Positions 35,982 to 44,671 of a DNA stretch of 64,000 nucleotides are shown in pieces. The DNA is from an uncultured Nesterenkonia sp. Its GTDB lineage: Bacteria > Actinomycetota > Actinomycetes > Actinomycetales > Micrococcaceae. The position numbers were made by a program, and so were the translations under genes. Location: assembly GCA_946222885.1 (NCBI GenBank), contig CAMIAK010000002.1, forward strand, positions 62,001 through 126,000, given 5' to 3'. Position 1 is the first letter of the stretch. Each line of letters begins with the position of its first letter. The notes below the pieces were generated by a model. It had not been told where the DNA came from, ran no database searches, and saw nothing but the letters and a program-made list of their open reading frames with translations.

Positions 35982-36907
35982 TTCTCCCTCCCGTAGGTCT
36001 CTTCGCCCTGCCAGAAGATCAGGAAGCCGATGACCAGGGCGCCCACGGCCCAGGCTCCGAGGACGATCCACCGGTAGGGGTCGGCGAAGCCGTCATAGAT
36101 CCAGGCGTGACGGATGATGTCCAGCACGCAGTAGGCGGGGTTGTGATACATCAGCCACAGCATCCACTCGTGGGTGGCGAAGCGCTCGATGGAGAAGATC
36201 ACCGCCGAGCCGTAGAACCAGATGCGGGTTCCCACGCTGATCAGGTGTTTGACGTCCTGGTAGGCGTTGACCGCACGTGCCAGCATCAGCCCCAGGCCGG
36301 TCATCACCATCAGGGCCAGGAAGATGGCCGGGAAGAACAGCAGCCAGTGCCAGGACAGGGTGATGGGCTCGCGCACCATGTTCCCGACCGGGTAGTCGCC
36401 CAGGAAGTACACCAGCAGCGCCATGACCACGAAGACGGGGCCTGTGGCCAGCAGCTCGCGCACCGCGGAGGAGATCGGCAGGGCAGCCCGCGGGAAGTTG
36501 AAGGACTGCACCACCTTCTGGTTTCCGGCGATCGAGTTCGACGCGCTGGTCACCGCCCCCTGGATGAAGCGGAAGGTGAAGACGCCGATGATCAGGTAGC
36601 CCAGGAAGTTCACCACGCCTCGGTGGGTCTCCAGCAGGTATCCGAAGATGGTGAAGTAGACGGCGGCCTGCAGGATCGGGTTCAGCACCATCCAGAGGCG
36701 CCCCATGGAGTCCATGGAGTTCTGGGAGGAGCTGCGGGACCGGGAGTCGTAGTAGATGAAGTGGCGGAACCGCCAGATGTCCCTCAGGTACTGCAGGAGC
36801 CCGGGCCGGGCTCCCACGCGGATGAGAGGACTGCCGTCCAGCTGTACAGTGCGCTGCTGTCCCATGCTGAAGCTGGGCACCTCACGCTCTGCGGTGGGAG
36901 CGGCCAT
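35978..36907 (-). CDS. Polysaccharide ABC transporter permease (Wzm/TagG-like)
   Basis: Permease of the glycan exporter, 309 aa, ABC-2 family. A soluble N-terminus (1-65, RDIWRFRHFIYYDSRSRSSSQNSMDSMGRLW, with the amphipathic LW segment before the first helix) is followed by six transmembrane helices (AAVYFTIFGYLL, FTFRFIQGAVTS, FVVMALLVYFLGDYP, LLFFPAIFLALMVMTGLGL, FYGSAVIFS, WIVLGAWAVGALVIGFLIF). GGAAGGA precedes the ATG. It is coupled to wzt by an ATGA overlap. Together they export an undecaprenyl-linked glycan built in the cytoplasm by the neighbouring enzymes. Confidence 0.94.
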   Translation of the reverse strand: MAAPTAEREVPSFSMGQQRTVQLDGSPLIRVGARPGLLQYLRDIWRFRHFIYYDSRSRSSSQNSMDSMGRLWMVLNPILQAAVYFTIFGYLLETHRGVVNFLGYLIIGVFTFRFIQGAVTSASNSIAGNQKVVQSFNFPRAALPISSAVRELLATGPVFVVMALLVYFLGDYPVGNMVREPITLSWHWLLFFPAIFLALMVMTGLGLMLARAVNAYQDVKHLISVGTRIWFYGSAVIFSIERFATHEWMLWLMYHNPAYCVLDIIRHAWIYDGFADPYRWIVLGAWAVGALVIGFLIFWQGEETYGREK

Positions 36908-36991
36908 CGTCGAGTCCTTCCAATGTCATCATCCGCCGGAGGAAGACGCACTCCCGGCGCGAAACGTGAGCCAGTCTAGCAAGCGGTGCGC

Positions 36992-38266
36992 TCAGAGCCT
37001 CTCCACGCCTTCGCCGGCGATGGTGCCGCGGGTGTCGAAGACGACCTTCGCCTTGGAGGCGATCTCCTCGAAGTCATAGGACTCATGCGGCTGCAGCACC
37101 ACCACGACGTCGGCTCCGGCCACTGCGGCGTCGAAGTCCTGCACGCGCGGCAGGCTGCCGGAGTCCAGGTGCCATTCCTCCACATAGGGATCGTGGAAGG
37201 AGACCTGGGCCTTCTTGTCCTCCAGCGCCTTGGCCACCGGCTGGGCGGGGGACTCGCGCTGGTCGGCGATGTTCGGCTTATAGGTCACGCCCAGCAGCAG
37301 GATCTTGGCCCCGTTGAGCGCCTTGCCCTGATCGTTGAGCAGATCAGCCACACGGGTGGCCACGTAGCTGGGCATGGAGCTGTTGATCTCCTGGGCGAGC
37401 TCCACGAAGTGGAAGGGGTAGCCCAGGGTCTTCTTGACCTGGTAGCTCAGGTAGTTGGGGTCGATGGGGATGCAGTGCCCGCCCACACCGGGGCCGGGGG
37501 TGAACTTCTGGAAGCCGAAGGGCTTGGTGGCCGCTCCGCGGATGACCTCCCAGATGTCGATGTCCAGGTCGTGGCAGAACCGTGCCATCTCATTGACCAG
37601 GGCGATGTTCACATGCCGGTAGGTGTTCTCCAGCAGCTTGGCGGTCTCAGCCTCCTTGGTGCCGGCCACCGGGACGACGGTGTCGATGAACCGGGAGTAG
37701 AAGGAGGCGGCGGCCTCGGTGGCGGCCGGGGTCATGCCGCCGACCAGCTTGGGGGTGTTGGTGATGCCGTACTTCTGGGAGCCCGGGTCCACGCGCTCGG
37801 GGGAGTAGGCGAGCAGGAAGTCGTCCCCGTGCCGCAGTCCGGAGCCCTCCAGGATGGGAAGCATGACGCCGTCGGTGGTCCCGGGATAGGTGGTGGACTC
37901 CAGGACGACGACGGTGTCGCGGCTCAGGTGGTCTGCCACGGTGCGGGCGGAGCCCTCGACGGCGCGCAGGTCCGGCCCGCCCTCGTCGCTGAGCGGGGTG
38001 GGCACGCAGATGATCACGGCGTCGGCCTGCCCGATGACGGAGGCGTCGGTGGTGGCCTCATAGCCCTGCGAGAGCATAGTGCGCACATCGTCGTCGGAGA
38101 GGTCGTCGATATGCGAGGTCCCGGCGTTGAGCTGCTCCACCAGCGGCTGGGTGATGTCGAAGCCGTAGACCTTGACGCCGGCGGCGCTGGCCGCCTGAGC
38201 CAGAGGAAGGCCCACATACCCCTGGCCGATGATGACCGCGGTCGCGGGGGTGTTCTGGTCAGCCAA
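36992..38266 (-). CDS. Nucleotide-sugar dehydrogenase (WbpA-like, UDP-GlcNAc 6-dehydrogenase type)
   Basis: NAD-dependent enzyme oxidising C6 of a UDP-hexosamine to the uronic acid, 424 aa. NAD-binding AVIIGQGYVGLPLAQAAS; the central region LESTTYPGTTDGVMLPILEGSG and LAYSPERVDPGSQ; catalytic Cys in GPGVGGHCIPIDPNYLS; C-terminal UDP-binding domain with LLLGVTYKPNIADQRESP. LNAGTSHIDDLSDDDV and STTYPGTT are features of WbpA rather than of UDP-glucose dehydrogenase, so the likely product is UDP-GlcNAcA; this is inference. It lies 85 bases upstream of wzm on the same strand and probably belongs to the export operon. The start codon is ATG at 38266. Confidence 0.92.
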   Translation of the reverse strand: MADQNTPATAVIIGQGYVGLPLAQAASAAGVKVYGFDITQPLVEQLNAGTSHIDDLSDDDVRTMLSQGYEATTDASVIGQADAVIICVPTPLSDEGGPDLRAVEGSARTVADHLSRDTVVVLESTTYPGTTDGVMLPILEGSGLRHGDDFLLAYSPERVDPGSQKYGITNTPKLVGGMTPAATEAAASFYSRFIDTVVPVAGTKEAETAKLLENTYRHVNIALVNEMARFCHDLDIDIWEVIRGAATKPFGFQKFTPGPGVGGHCIPIDPNYLSYQVKKTLGYPFHFVELAQEINSSMPSYVATRVADLLNDQGKALNGAKILLLGVTYKPNIADQRESPAQPVAKALEDKKAQVSFHDPYVEEWHLDSGSLPRVQDFDAAVAGADVVVVLQPHESYDFEEIASKAKVVFDTRGTIAGEGVERL

Positions 38267-38341
38267 AAGTTCTCCCTTTCACGTGCCGGCACCTTTAAGT
38301 GTCAGTGCAGAATTCAAATACTACGTGATCTCAATGTGTGC

Positions 38342-40426
38342 TCAGAGGTGAGGGACTTCCTGCGTGAGAGTTTCCTCGAGCATCGGGGCGAGGGTCTCCA
38401 CGTAGTAGTTCGAGAGATGGTGGTTGTCGTAGTAGACCGCGAGATTCCCAAGAACAGCGTGACATTCTTCGCCAGGACACAGGTAGCCAGTCATGTCGAG
38501 CAGGTATGTGCCTTCTGGAAGGTCCTTCTCCAGGAGAGGGTTCTCTTCCTGGTACTGGGAGAAGTCGGGCCCGCAATCTACTGAGGAACCGCCTTCGGCG
38601 AGGCAGTCGGCCACGTTCTCCGGTTGCCTCGGTGTACCTCGCATCAGGATGAGTTCGGCGCCGGATTCGGTGATCTCTCTCCATCGGTCGGGCGCTCCTT
38701 CCTCGATGTATTCTTCGCCCTCACCGATGGGAATGCGGGTCCCCGGCGTGAAGACGAAGTCAGGTTTCTGTTCCTGGACGAATGCGGAGAAGTTCTCATT
38801 CCATTCGTGGCATTTATCACTTTCTGGGTTGGTGGTCTTGGTGAAGATGCATGAAGACTTGTCTGCGATCAGGATCTCCCAGTTATTCTGCTGCCCCAGT
38901 AGCTGCCATGCATGATGCCAATGACCTGCATGCGACCCGCCGGCCAGCAGTATCGTCGCGTCTGGATCTTCTGGGGCGTTGGGATCTTCACAGAGAAGGA
39001 CCTCTCCTGTGCCCGGGTTGTTGCCCTTCTCCTGACGGCACCCCCAGTCGTAGTATGTCGGCCGCACCCCGCTGAGAACTTCTGGTTCCGGGAAGAACGT
39101 CTGATCTATCGGACGATATTCGGTATCCGGGTTCACGGCGGCCGCCCCTGGGTATTCCGACCGGTCTACGCCAGACATGGCGTATCCTTCTGGCATTTCC
39201 GGCTCTTTCTGTTGGACGGCCACGCTGAGTGTTAGACCCCCCACGAGAAAAGTTCCGGCAACGGCCATTGCGATAGATCGGTCCGGAAGTCTGCTCAGCT
39301 GTGCTGAAGGTACTTCTATCCATCGATAGGTCATCCAGCCGAGGAACAAAGAGAGGAGAAATACTCCAATCGCCCCGTGGGTTCCGATTTCGGGATAGCC
39401 GCGGAACTCGAGGTAGAAGATCAGAGCGGGCCAGTGCCATAGGTAGAGTCCGTAGGCGATGTTCCCGATAAAGGTGAAGGGGCGTGTAGAGAGGAAACGA
39501 GTAGCACTGCCCACCGGATCAGCGTCGCCGCCATAGGGTCCCGCCGCTGCCAGAAGCAGGGCAAAGCCGGTAAGAGGCCAGAGGGCCCACGGTCCAGGGA
39601 ACAGCTCTGTTCCGTCCAATATGAAGCCGCACAGGACGACGAGCAGAAATCCGCCCCAACCTGCCGGAGTCCGCCAACGAGGCGGGAGAGTGAGCTTGGC
39701 GCCCGCCAAGGCAAGCAGGCCGCCGAACGCCAATTCCCAGACCCTGGTGCGAGTCATGAGATAACCCGCTTCCTGGCTGGCCCCCTGCATGTAGAAGGCG
39801 AAGGCGAAGGATGCCACCAGGACGGCGCTCACCAACCCCGCCATAATCGCAGTCGGTGATTTTCGCGTTCGTTGAGCGATGATGACGGCCAGTATGGCTA
39901 CCGCCGGCCATACAAGATAGAACTGTCCCTGGACAGAAAGGGACCAGAAGTGTTGGAAGGGGCTGCTCTCGGGGCCCGCGGCGTCGTAGCTCAGCTGCGA
40001 ACGGATGAGCTCCACGTTCTCGAAGTAGAGGAATGAAGCCCGTGCCTCGGTGAGCAGCTGATGATGGTTGGTCGATGGAAGAAGCCAGAGTCCGACAAGA
40101 GCAGTGGTGGCGATGACCAGAACGGCAGGTGGGAGGAGCCGGCGCCCCAAGCGTGCGAGATAGCGGGTTAGGTTGATCGTGCCACCGCGTGCTGCGGCTT
40201 CTCGCAGCAACATAGCGGTGAAGAGAAAGCCGGAGATCGCGAGAAAGATGTCGATACCACCGGAGATTCGTCCGGCGCCGAAGAGATGGAAGAGGACCAC
40301 GCCGAGGATGGCCAGCCCCCGCACCCCATGAAGCTCTGGACGGTAGCGCCGTTGAGGCAGGTTCTTCTCTGCCGCGGCCTCCACCTCAGGACTGTCGGTG
40401 GTGTGAGTAAGACGTCTGGTGCTCAT
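38342..40426 (-). CDS. OafA/YrhL-type O-acyltransferase with SGNH domain (first copy)
   Basis: Membrane acyltransferase that transfers acetyl or similar groups to surface glycans, 694 aa. The acyltransferase-3 domain covers residues 25-400: YRPELHGVRGLAILGVVLFHLF, the conserved GGIDIFLAISGFLFTAMLL, and FQHFWSLSVQGQFYLVWPAV. About ten transmembrane helices are expected. A periplasmic SGNH domain follows, with GGSHAGHWHH near residue 497 (Gly in place of the Asp of the common GDSH motif) and DNHHLSNYYVETLAP at the end. The ATG at 40426 is preceded by GGAAAG. Base composition is visibly lower in GC than wzm/wzt. It is divergent from the ATP-grasp gene at 40600. Confidence 0.92.
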   Translation of the reverse strand: MSTRRLTHTTDSPEVEAAAEKNLPQRRYRPELHGVRGLAILGVVLFHLFGAGRISGGIDIFLAISGFLFTAMLLREAAARGGTINLTRYLARLGRRLLPPAVLVIATTALVGLWLLPSTNHHQLLTEARASFLYFENVELIRSQLSYDAAGPESSPFQHFWSLSVQGQFYLVWPAVAILAVIIAQRTRKSPTAIMAGLVSAVLVASFAFAFYMQGASQEAGYLMTRTRVWELAFGGLLALAGAKLTLPPRWRTPAGWGGFLLVVLCGFILDGTELFPGPWALWPLTGFALLLAAAGPYGGDADPVGSATRFLSTRPFTFIGNIAYGLYLWHWPALIFYLEFRGYPEIGTHGAIGVFLLSLFLGWMTYRWIEVPSAQLSRLPDRSIAMAVAGTFLVGGLTLSVAVQQKEPEMPEGYAMSGVDRSEYPGAAAVNPDTEYRPIDQTFFPEPEVLSGVRPTYYDWGCRQEKGNNPGTGEVLLCEDPNAPEDPDATILLAGGSHAGHWHHAWQLLGQQNNWEILIADKSSCIFTKTTNPESDKCHEWNENFSAFVQEQKPDFVFTPGTRIPIGEGEEYIEEGAPDRWREITESGAELILMRGTPRQPENVADCLAEGGSSVDCGPDFSQYQEENPLLEKDLPEGTYLLDMTGYLCPGEECHAVLGNLAVYYDNHHLSNYYVETLAPMLEETLTQEVPHL

Positions 40427-40587
40427 ATGGGCTTTCCATATAGGGGTAGCGAGAAATGTGAAGCTCCCTGGTTGCCTGGGTCGATGAGGCGCGGCGTGCG
40501 TGTTGACCAGAAAGACCTCAGAGATCATAGCTGAGACACGGTTGCTGCAGTCATAGGGGAAGGCCATGTCTGGTTGTTCGGCCCAGC

Positions 40588-40593
40588 TATCCT
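40588..40593 (+). promoter_or_regulatory. -10 box of a probable leaderless promoter (TATCCT)
   Basis: TATCCT is followed by six bases and then the ATG at 40600, with no ribosome binding site. This is the same layout as at 14449 and 47720. Confidence 0.5.
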
Positions 40594-40599
40594 GATGGA

Positions 40600-41691
40600 A
40601 TGACCGGGTCACCCTCAGATTCCCCCTCTTCCAGCGCTGATCTTCGTCCGTGGCCTCTCCAGAAGAACCCGCCCCTGGAGGACTTCATCGCAGAACGGAT
40701 CGAGCCTCAGGTCAGTGACTTCCGGGAACAGAGGAAGGTGCTAACCCACACCGCTCTTCTGGAACTGGCCCTGAAAAGAAAAAGGGTTCGCACCCAGGCC
40801 GTCACCTCTAAGAAGAGGGTTCTCCTTCAGCAGGGTGCTGTCATCGGCGGCATCGACAGGGGGGTCACGTCCTTAGTCAGCGATCTGGGAAAGAAAGTCG
40901 CCCGGGATAAATGGCTCACAAAGGAAGCGTTCCGCGCCGCGGGGGTCCCCACTCCCGCGGGAGCAGCCTTCGGGCAGCAAGAGCGCAATGAGGCGCATGC
41001 CTGGGTGCGTTCCTCCAGAAACGCTACAGTCTTGAAGCCTGCGACAGGCCCTTCGGGTCGAGGCATAGCCCTAGGAGTCACTGCTGGCGAAACATTCGCG
41101 GACGCTTGGACTCAGGCCACAGAAGCTTCCGAAGATGGACGTGTGATCGCTGAAACCCTTCATGAGGGGTTGGATATGCGGTTCTTCGTTGTGGGGGAGC
41201 GTGTCGCCAGCGTAATCGTACGGTTGCCGCTCTATGTGTATGGGGACGGTCGTTCCACCATTGAACAGCTGCTGGACCAGTCTGCTCGCCTGAGGAAGAG
41301 GCATAGTCACCTCCTGGAGCACGTGCCCGAGGTTGAGGAAGGCGAACTTCGCAGGGCGGGGGTGACGGCTGATTCGGTACTTTCGCGCGGAGAAGTCTGT
41401 GTGTTGAGAGATCAAGCGAATGTTCGTCAGGGGGGCCTGCCCGTAGACGTCACCGACGAATGCGCTGCCAGTCTCAAAGAGTTAGCGATAGACGCGATGT
41501 GGGCCTTGCCGGGACTCAGCGTAGGGGCGGTCGATCTGCTGGTTCCGAATCCGGAGAACGCTGAAGGCGCAGTCGCGCTAGAGGCGAACGTCGCTGCCAA
41601 CCTGATGCCTCATCACTACCCCGCTTACGGCAAGCCTAGGCACGTAGCCTCCGCCGTCGCGGAACAGATTCTCCTCCGTTCACAAGTCTGA
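40600..41691 (+). CDS. ATP-grasp ligase, cyanophycin synthetase/GshF-like (copy 1)
   Basis: A 363-aa ATP-grasp enzyme, predicted to form an amide or peptide bond via an acyl phosphate. Residues 98-120 (KKVARDKWLTKEAFRAAGVPTPAG) and ATP-binding TVLKPATGPSGRGIALGV (143-160) resemble CphA and the GshF ligase domain. LDMRFFVVGERV, YGDGRSTIEQLLDQ and NVRQGGLPVDVTDE also match. Metal ligands are likely Asp312 (GAVDLLV) and Glu328/Asn330 (LEANVAAN). The N-terminal 95 residues have no domain I recognise. Rare codons TTA and ATA are used. It is a paralogue of the 43553-44599 gene and convergent with the asparagine-synthetase-like gene. The substrate is unknown. Confidence 0.82.
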   Translation: MTGSPSDSPSSSADLRPWPLQKNPPLEDFIAERIEPQVSDFREQRKVLTHTALLELALKRKRVRTQAVTSKKRVLLQQGAVIGGIDRGVTSLVSDLGKKVARDKWLTKEAFRAAGVPTPAGAAFGQQERNEAHAWVRSSRNATVLKPATGPSGRGIALGVTAGETFADAWTQATEASEDGRVIAETLHEGLDMRFFVVGERVASVIVRLPLYVYGDGRSTIEQLLDQSARLRKRHSHLLEHVPEVEEGELRRAGVTADSVLSRGEVCVLRDQANVRQGGLPVDVTDECAASLKELAIDAMWALPGLSVGAVDLLVPNPENAEGAVALEANVAANLMPHHYPAYGKPRHVASAVAEQILLRSQV

Positions 41692-41708
41692 CACCGATCA
41701 CCGGCGTT

Positions 41709-43442
41709 CTACTTCCTCTTCCTGCGCTCCCAGTAGGCAGTCTGAATCTTCCCGAGCTTGGAGGACCGGAGAGCCTCGTATCGCTCACGGGCCTCAGCAA
41801 GCTGGTTTTTCAAGTCGGAGTTCTGCTTTCGAAGGGTGCGCTCCGCCTCCAGCTTCACCTTTTTCCTCGTGCGAGCTGCGTTGGGGAACTCCATCTGTCC
41901 CATCTGGAAATAGGCCAGGGGGATTCGGTGATTAGCCGGCTTCCACCGCTTGCCGTTGACGGGATAGTTCAAGAGCGCGGAGTCATAATGTTTGACGAAC
42001 TCACGGAAGAGAGAGAGCTGGATCCGGTCGGTTTCCGGGACTGAGAGGAGAAGCTGAAGGATTCGCCGGGAGTTGAAGAACTGATACGTCTCGAACGTAA
42101 CGTCCGAATCTGTGATCTTCACCCTGCCCCACTGAGGGAGGCGGTGTTCCCACAAGAGCATGTCAGAAAGTTGGTAACCCGTAGGGACAGAACGTAACTC
42201 GGTGGTGTCGATGTACTCCTGGAATGCCTCCGCACCTCGGTCGAAAGCTTCTCGGGGCGCACCTTCCTTGGTCAGGGCCTTTCCCCGTTTGGTCTTGGCG
42301 GCCATCGTCCGGGCATCGAGATGATGCGAGGCGGAATGTTGGAGCTGCATGCCGAAGAACCACTTACCGACACCGTTCACCTGTGAGCGGATATGGATGG
42401 CGTCATGTGGGAAATGTTGGTGATAGAGCCAGGCGAAGTCATCTCCATGGCTTCTTTTCTCTGAGATCCGTAGTGCCTCCCGGAAGGCTCGAGGAGGCCT
42501 AGCGGGCTCTGACTCCAGATTCAGCACACGGTGGCGGAGGTCGTACTTCTCCCCGATCTCCACCGCTACGTGATCGTGAGTTGTGCTGCGCCTATGGTCT
42601 GGGATCTCGCCTGGGTACAGATAGGTGAAGAACTCGATGTCGTCTTTCACCCGCAGAAGCGCGGCCAAGGATGTTCTGCTGTCCACACCGCCGCTGAGGG
42701 ACACAACTAGGGGGCGCTCTTGGGTGCTCAAAAGATCCACCTGAACATCTACATGTTCGACGATCTCTTCTAGCGCGGATTCGACGCTTCTTGGCTCGAA
42801 GGGACGGGGTCCTACTCGGGATATATCACCCCTGCGCAGAGTCACTTCCGTGTTCGGGATGAGAAGCCACACATCCTCGTACTCAGTGGTCCTTCCGGGA
42901 AATTCGAAAGCACCCGGCTGCTCAACCCAGCTCAACCATCTGCTTTCGCCGGTCCCGGCATTGGTGCCCACCAGAGAGGCATGGCTGCCGACGATGGATG
43001 CCGTGGAATCGTGGAAAAGCGAACGTACGCCAGTTGCATCGGTCTGGGCGCGCACTGTTCCCCCTATACGGTCGAATACCGCATAGCTCCCGGCGAGATC
43101 TTCGAGAGTATCCAGATAGGCAGAGCGGGACTCAGCCAGAGTCCGGTGGAGATGCGCGACGATGTCCTCAGGGGAAGCAGATCGGATACCGGTATGAACA
43201 GCCAGTCCGATGAGGAGTACCTCTGCATCGTCAGTGGCAGCTATCGCAAGGTCTGTCCGGGGGTCCCACGAGAGAGTTCCGCCGAACAGCGACATTTGTT
43301 TCCAGTGACCGGGAATCTCTACCGCAGGCGACTGGCTGAAGAGATAACCGCGTGCATATGGGAGGTGAGAAAAGTCGTCTGCCGGGGAGATCAGGCTGAG
43401 ATCAGCGCGCTCGTACCGGACTGCCGGGCTGCCGGAGTTCAT
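41709..43442 (-). CDS. Asparagine-synthetase-like protein lacking the glutaminase cysteine
   Basis: A 577-aa protein with an N-terminal class II amidotransferase-like fold (about 45-165, DLAGSYAVFDRIGGTVRAQTDATGVRSLF) and a C-terminal AMP-forming synthetase domain with the PP-loop SLSGGVDSR at 248-256. The catalytic N-terminal Cys of glutamine-dependent enzymes is absent, and I see no cysteine anywhere in the protein. It therefore probably uses an amine other than glutamine-derived ammonia. The C-terminal 55 residues form a charged coiled coil (KKVKLEAERTLRKQNSDL). The ATG at 43442 follows AAGGGG. WbpS-type relatives amidate uronic acids of O-antigens. Here two ATP-grasp genes flank it. Confidence 0.82.
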   Translation of the reverse strand: MNSGSPAVRYERADLSLISPADDFSHLPYARGYLFSQSPAVEIPGHWKQMSLFGGTLSWDPRTDLAIAATDDAEVLLIGLAVHTGIRSASPEDIVAHLHRTLAESRSAYLDTLEDLAGSYAVFDRIGGTVRAQTDATGVRSLFHDSTASIVGSHASLVGTNAGTGESRWLSWVEQPGAFEFPGRTTEYEDVWLLIPNTEVTLRRGDISRVGPRPFEPRSVESALEEIVEHVDVQVDLLSTQERPLVVSLSGGVDSRTSLAALLRVKDDIEFFTYLYPGEIPDHRRSTTHDHVAVEIGEKYDLRHRVLNLESEPARPPRAFREALRISEKRSHGDDFAWLYHQHFPHDAIHIRSQVNGVGKWFFGMQLQHSASHHLDARTMAAKTKRGKALTKEGAPREAFDRGAEAFQEYIDTTELRSVPTGYQLSDMLLWEHRLPQWGRVKITDSDVTFETYQFFNSRRILQLLLSVPETDRIQLSLFREFVKHYDSALLNYPVNGKRWKPANHRIPLAYFQMGQMEFPNAARTRKKVKLEAERTLRKQNSDLKNQLAEARERYEALRSSKLGKIQTAYWERRKRK

Positions 43443-43552
43443 CGTTCCCCTTCGTCGGTCAGTCGGGCGGTTCAAATTCTGAACCTACTCTAGAGGATGG
43501 CGAACTAAGGCTCTGGAACCGCTGGCTACGTGTTCTGCTGTCTTCCCTCGGT

Positions 43553-44599
43553 TCAACGATGTTGCTGAACCATCTGTCGCAGCATTGCAGCAGCCACGGG
43601 TCTGGCTGCCCCGAAGGCTGGAAACTCGTGGACAGAGACATTAGCCCCTGCATTGAGCTCAACCACCGCGGCCCCCTCCGTACCAGCGAGATTCGGAACT
43701 AACAGATCCACGCCCGCAGCATCCATGCCAGGTATTGCGCTGGTTGCAGAGGTCGCCAGCTGGAGAATTCCCGGGGCGAGATCTTCAGTGACGTCATATG
43801 CCACGCCCCCTCGGGAGAGGTTCGCTGTGCCGTTGAGGAAGACCACATGATCTTTCGGGGGGACCGAATGTTCGTGATGCCCGTGCTCTTCGAGCAGCTG
43901 CCAGTCGACCTGTACAGGGTGCTTGGCAAGGTAGGCATTTCTGAGGCGGGCTTCGACGAGGAGGTGGAACAAGTCTCTGAGAGAGGACATGCCGTCCCCC
44001 ACGAGGAAAGGAGGGAGGCGCACCGCGCCAGCGATCACCTCACCGCCGACCACGAATATGCGGAGGTCGAGTCCGGTGATCTCCTTCTCGACGATGACTT
44101 TCCCAGAACGCGAAGCTGAGGATGCATCCGACCACGCCTGTTCGGCGCCTTCGCGTGTCCGAACGCCTGTCGTCACCCCGCTGCCGCCGCGGCCGTCGGC
44201 GGGTTTGAACACCATTGGTGTGTTGATCCGCTCAGACACGATGTCAAGGGCCGCGGGCTTCTCTTCTGCGGAGTAGATCTCACCGGGAGGGACTGGAATT
44301 CCGTTTGCCTCCAAAACGGTCTTAGTGCGTGGTTTGGACTGGCAGATCGCGTCAGCGACGGAGCTGACCAAGGTGGTCTTAAGGGCGTGACGGGCGCCGA
44401 CGATTCGACCTTCCTGGTAGTAGAACGCCACATCCCCGTGCACTTTGGACTCCAGGCCGATATCCAGCGCGGCGTTCTTCAGGGCTCCTTTATGCCCCGG
44501 CCAGGTCTGCAGCGGATTGAAGTGGAGCCAATTGTCTCTCAGCTTCGACAAGACGAAGGCTGCATTGACGCTTTCGAGCGAGGTCCGCACTGGTTTCAC
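43553..44599 (-). CDS. ATP-grasp ligase, cyanophycin synthetase/GshF-like (copy 2)
   Basis: A 348-aa paralogue of the ligase at 40600. Shared blocks are MVFKPADGRGGSGVTTGV, GLDLRIFVVGGEVIAGAVRLPPFLVGDGMSSLRDL, ANLSRGGVAYDVTEDLAPG and AAGVDLLVPN followed by VELNAGANVSVHEFPAFG. The last two hold the metal ligands. The region before the ATP-grasp (YYQEGRIVGARHALKTTLVSSVADAICQSKPRTKTVLEANGIPVPPG) is also parallel. The GTG at 44599 is chosen because AAGGA stands eight bases upstream; a TTG nine codons earlier is possible. It lies 110 bases upstream of the asparagine-synthetase-like gene on the same strand, so the pair may be co-expressed. Confidence 0.8.
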   Translation of the reverse strand: MKPVRTSLESVNAAFVLSKLRDNWLHFNPLQTWPGHKGALKNAALDIGLESKVHGDVAFYYQEGRIVGARHALKTTLVSSVADAICQSKPRTKTVLEANGIPVPPGEIYSAEEKPAALDIVSERINTPMVFKPADGRGGSGVTTGVRTREGAEQAWSDASSASRSGKVIVEKEITGLDLRIFVVGGEVIAGAVRLPPFLVGDGMSSLRDLFHLLVEARLRNAYLAKHPVQVDWQLLEEHGHHEHSVPPKDHVVFLNGTANLSRGGVAYDVTEDLAPGILQLATSATSAIPGMDAAGVDLLVPNLAGTEGAAVVELNAGANVSVHEFPAFGAARPVAAAMLRQMVQQHR

Positions 44600-44671
44600 G
44601 AGGCTGTCCTTTGGGCTGTCATGCAAATGGGCATCTCACGATGAAAAGGGGCCTCCGGGTAGCTAAGGGAG

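Noticed and set aside
38930..38938. Inactivating change in the first OafA SGNH motif (GGSH in place of GDSH)
   Set aside because: Gly at this position occurs in related SGNH domains as far as I recall, and the Ser and the later DNHHLS motif are intact, so loss of function is not supported.
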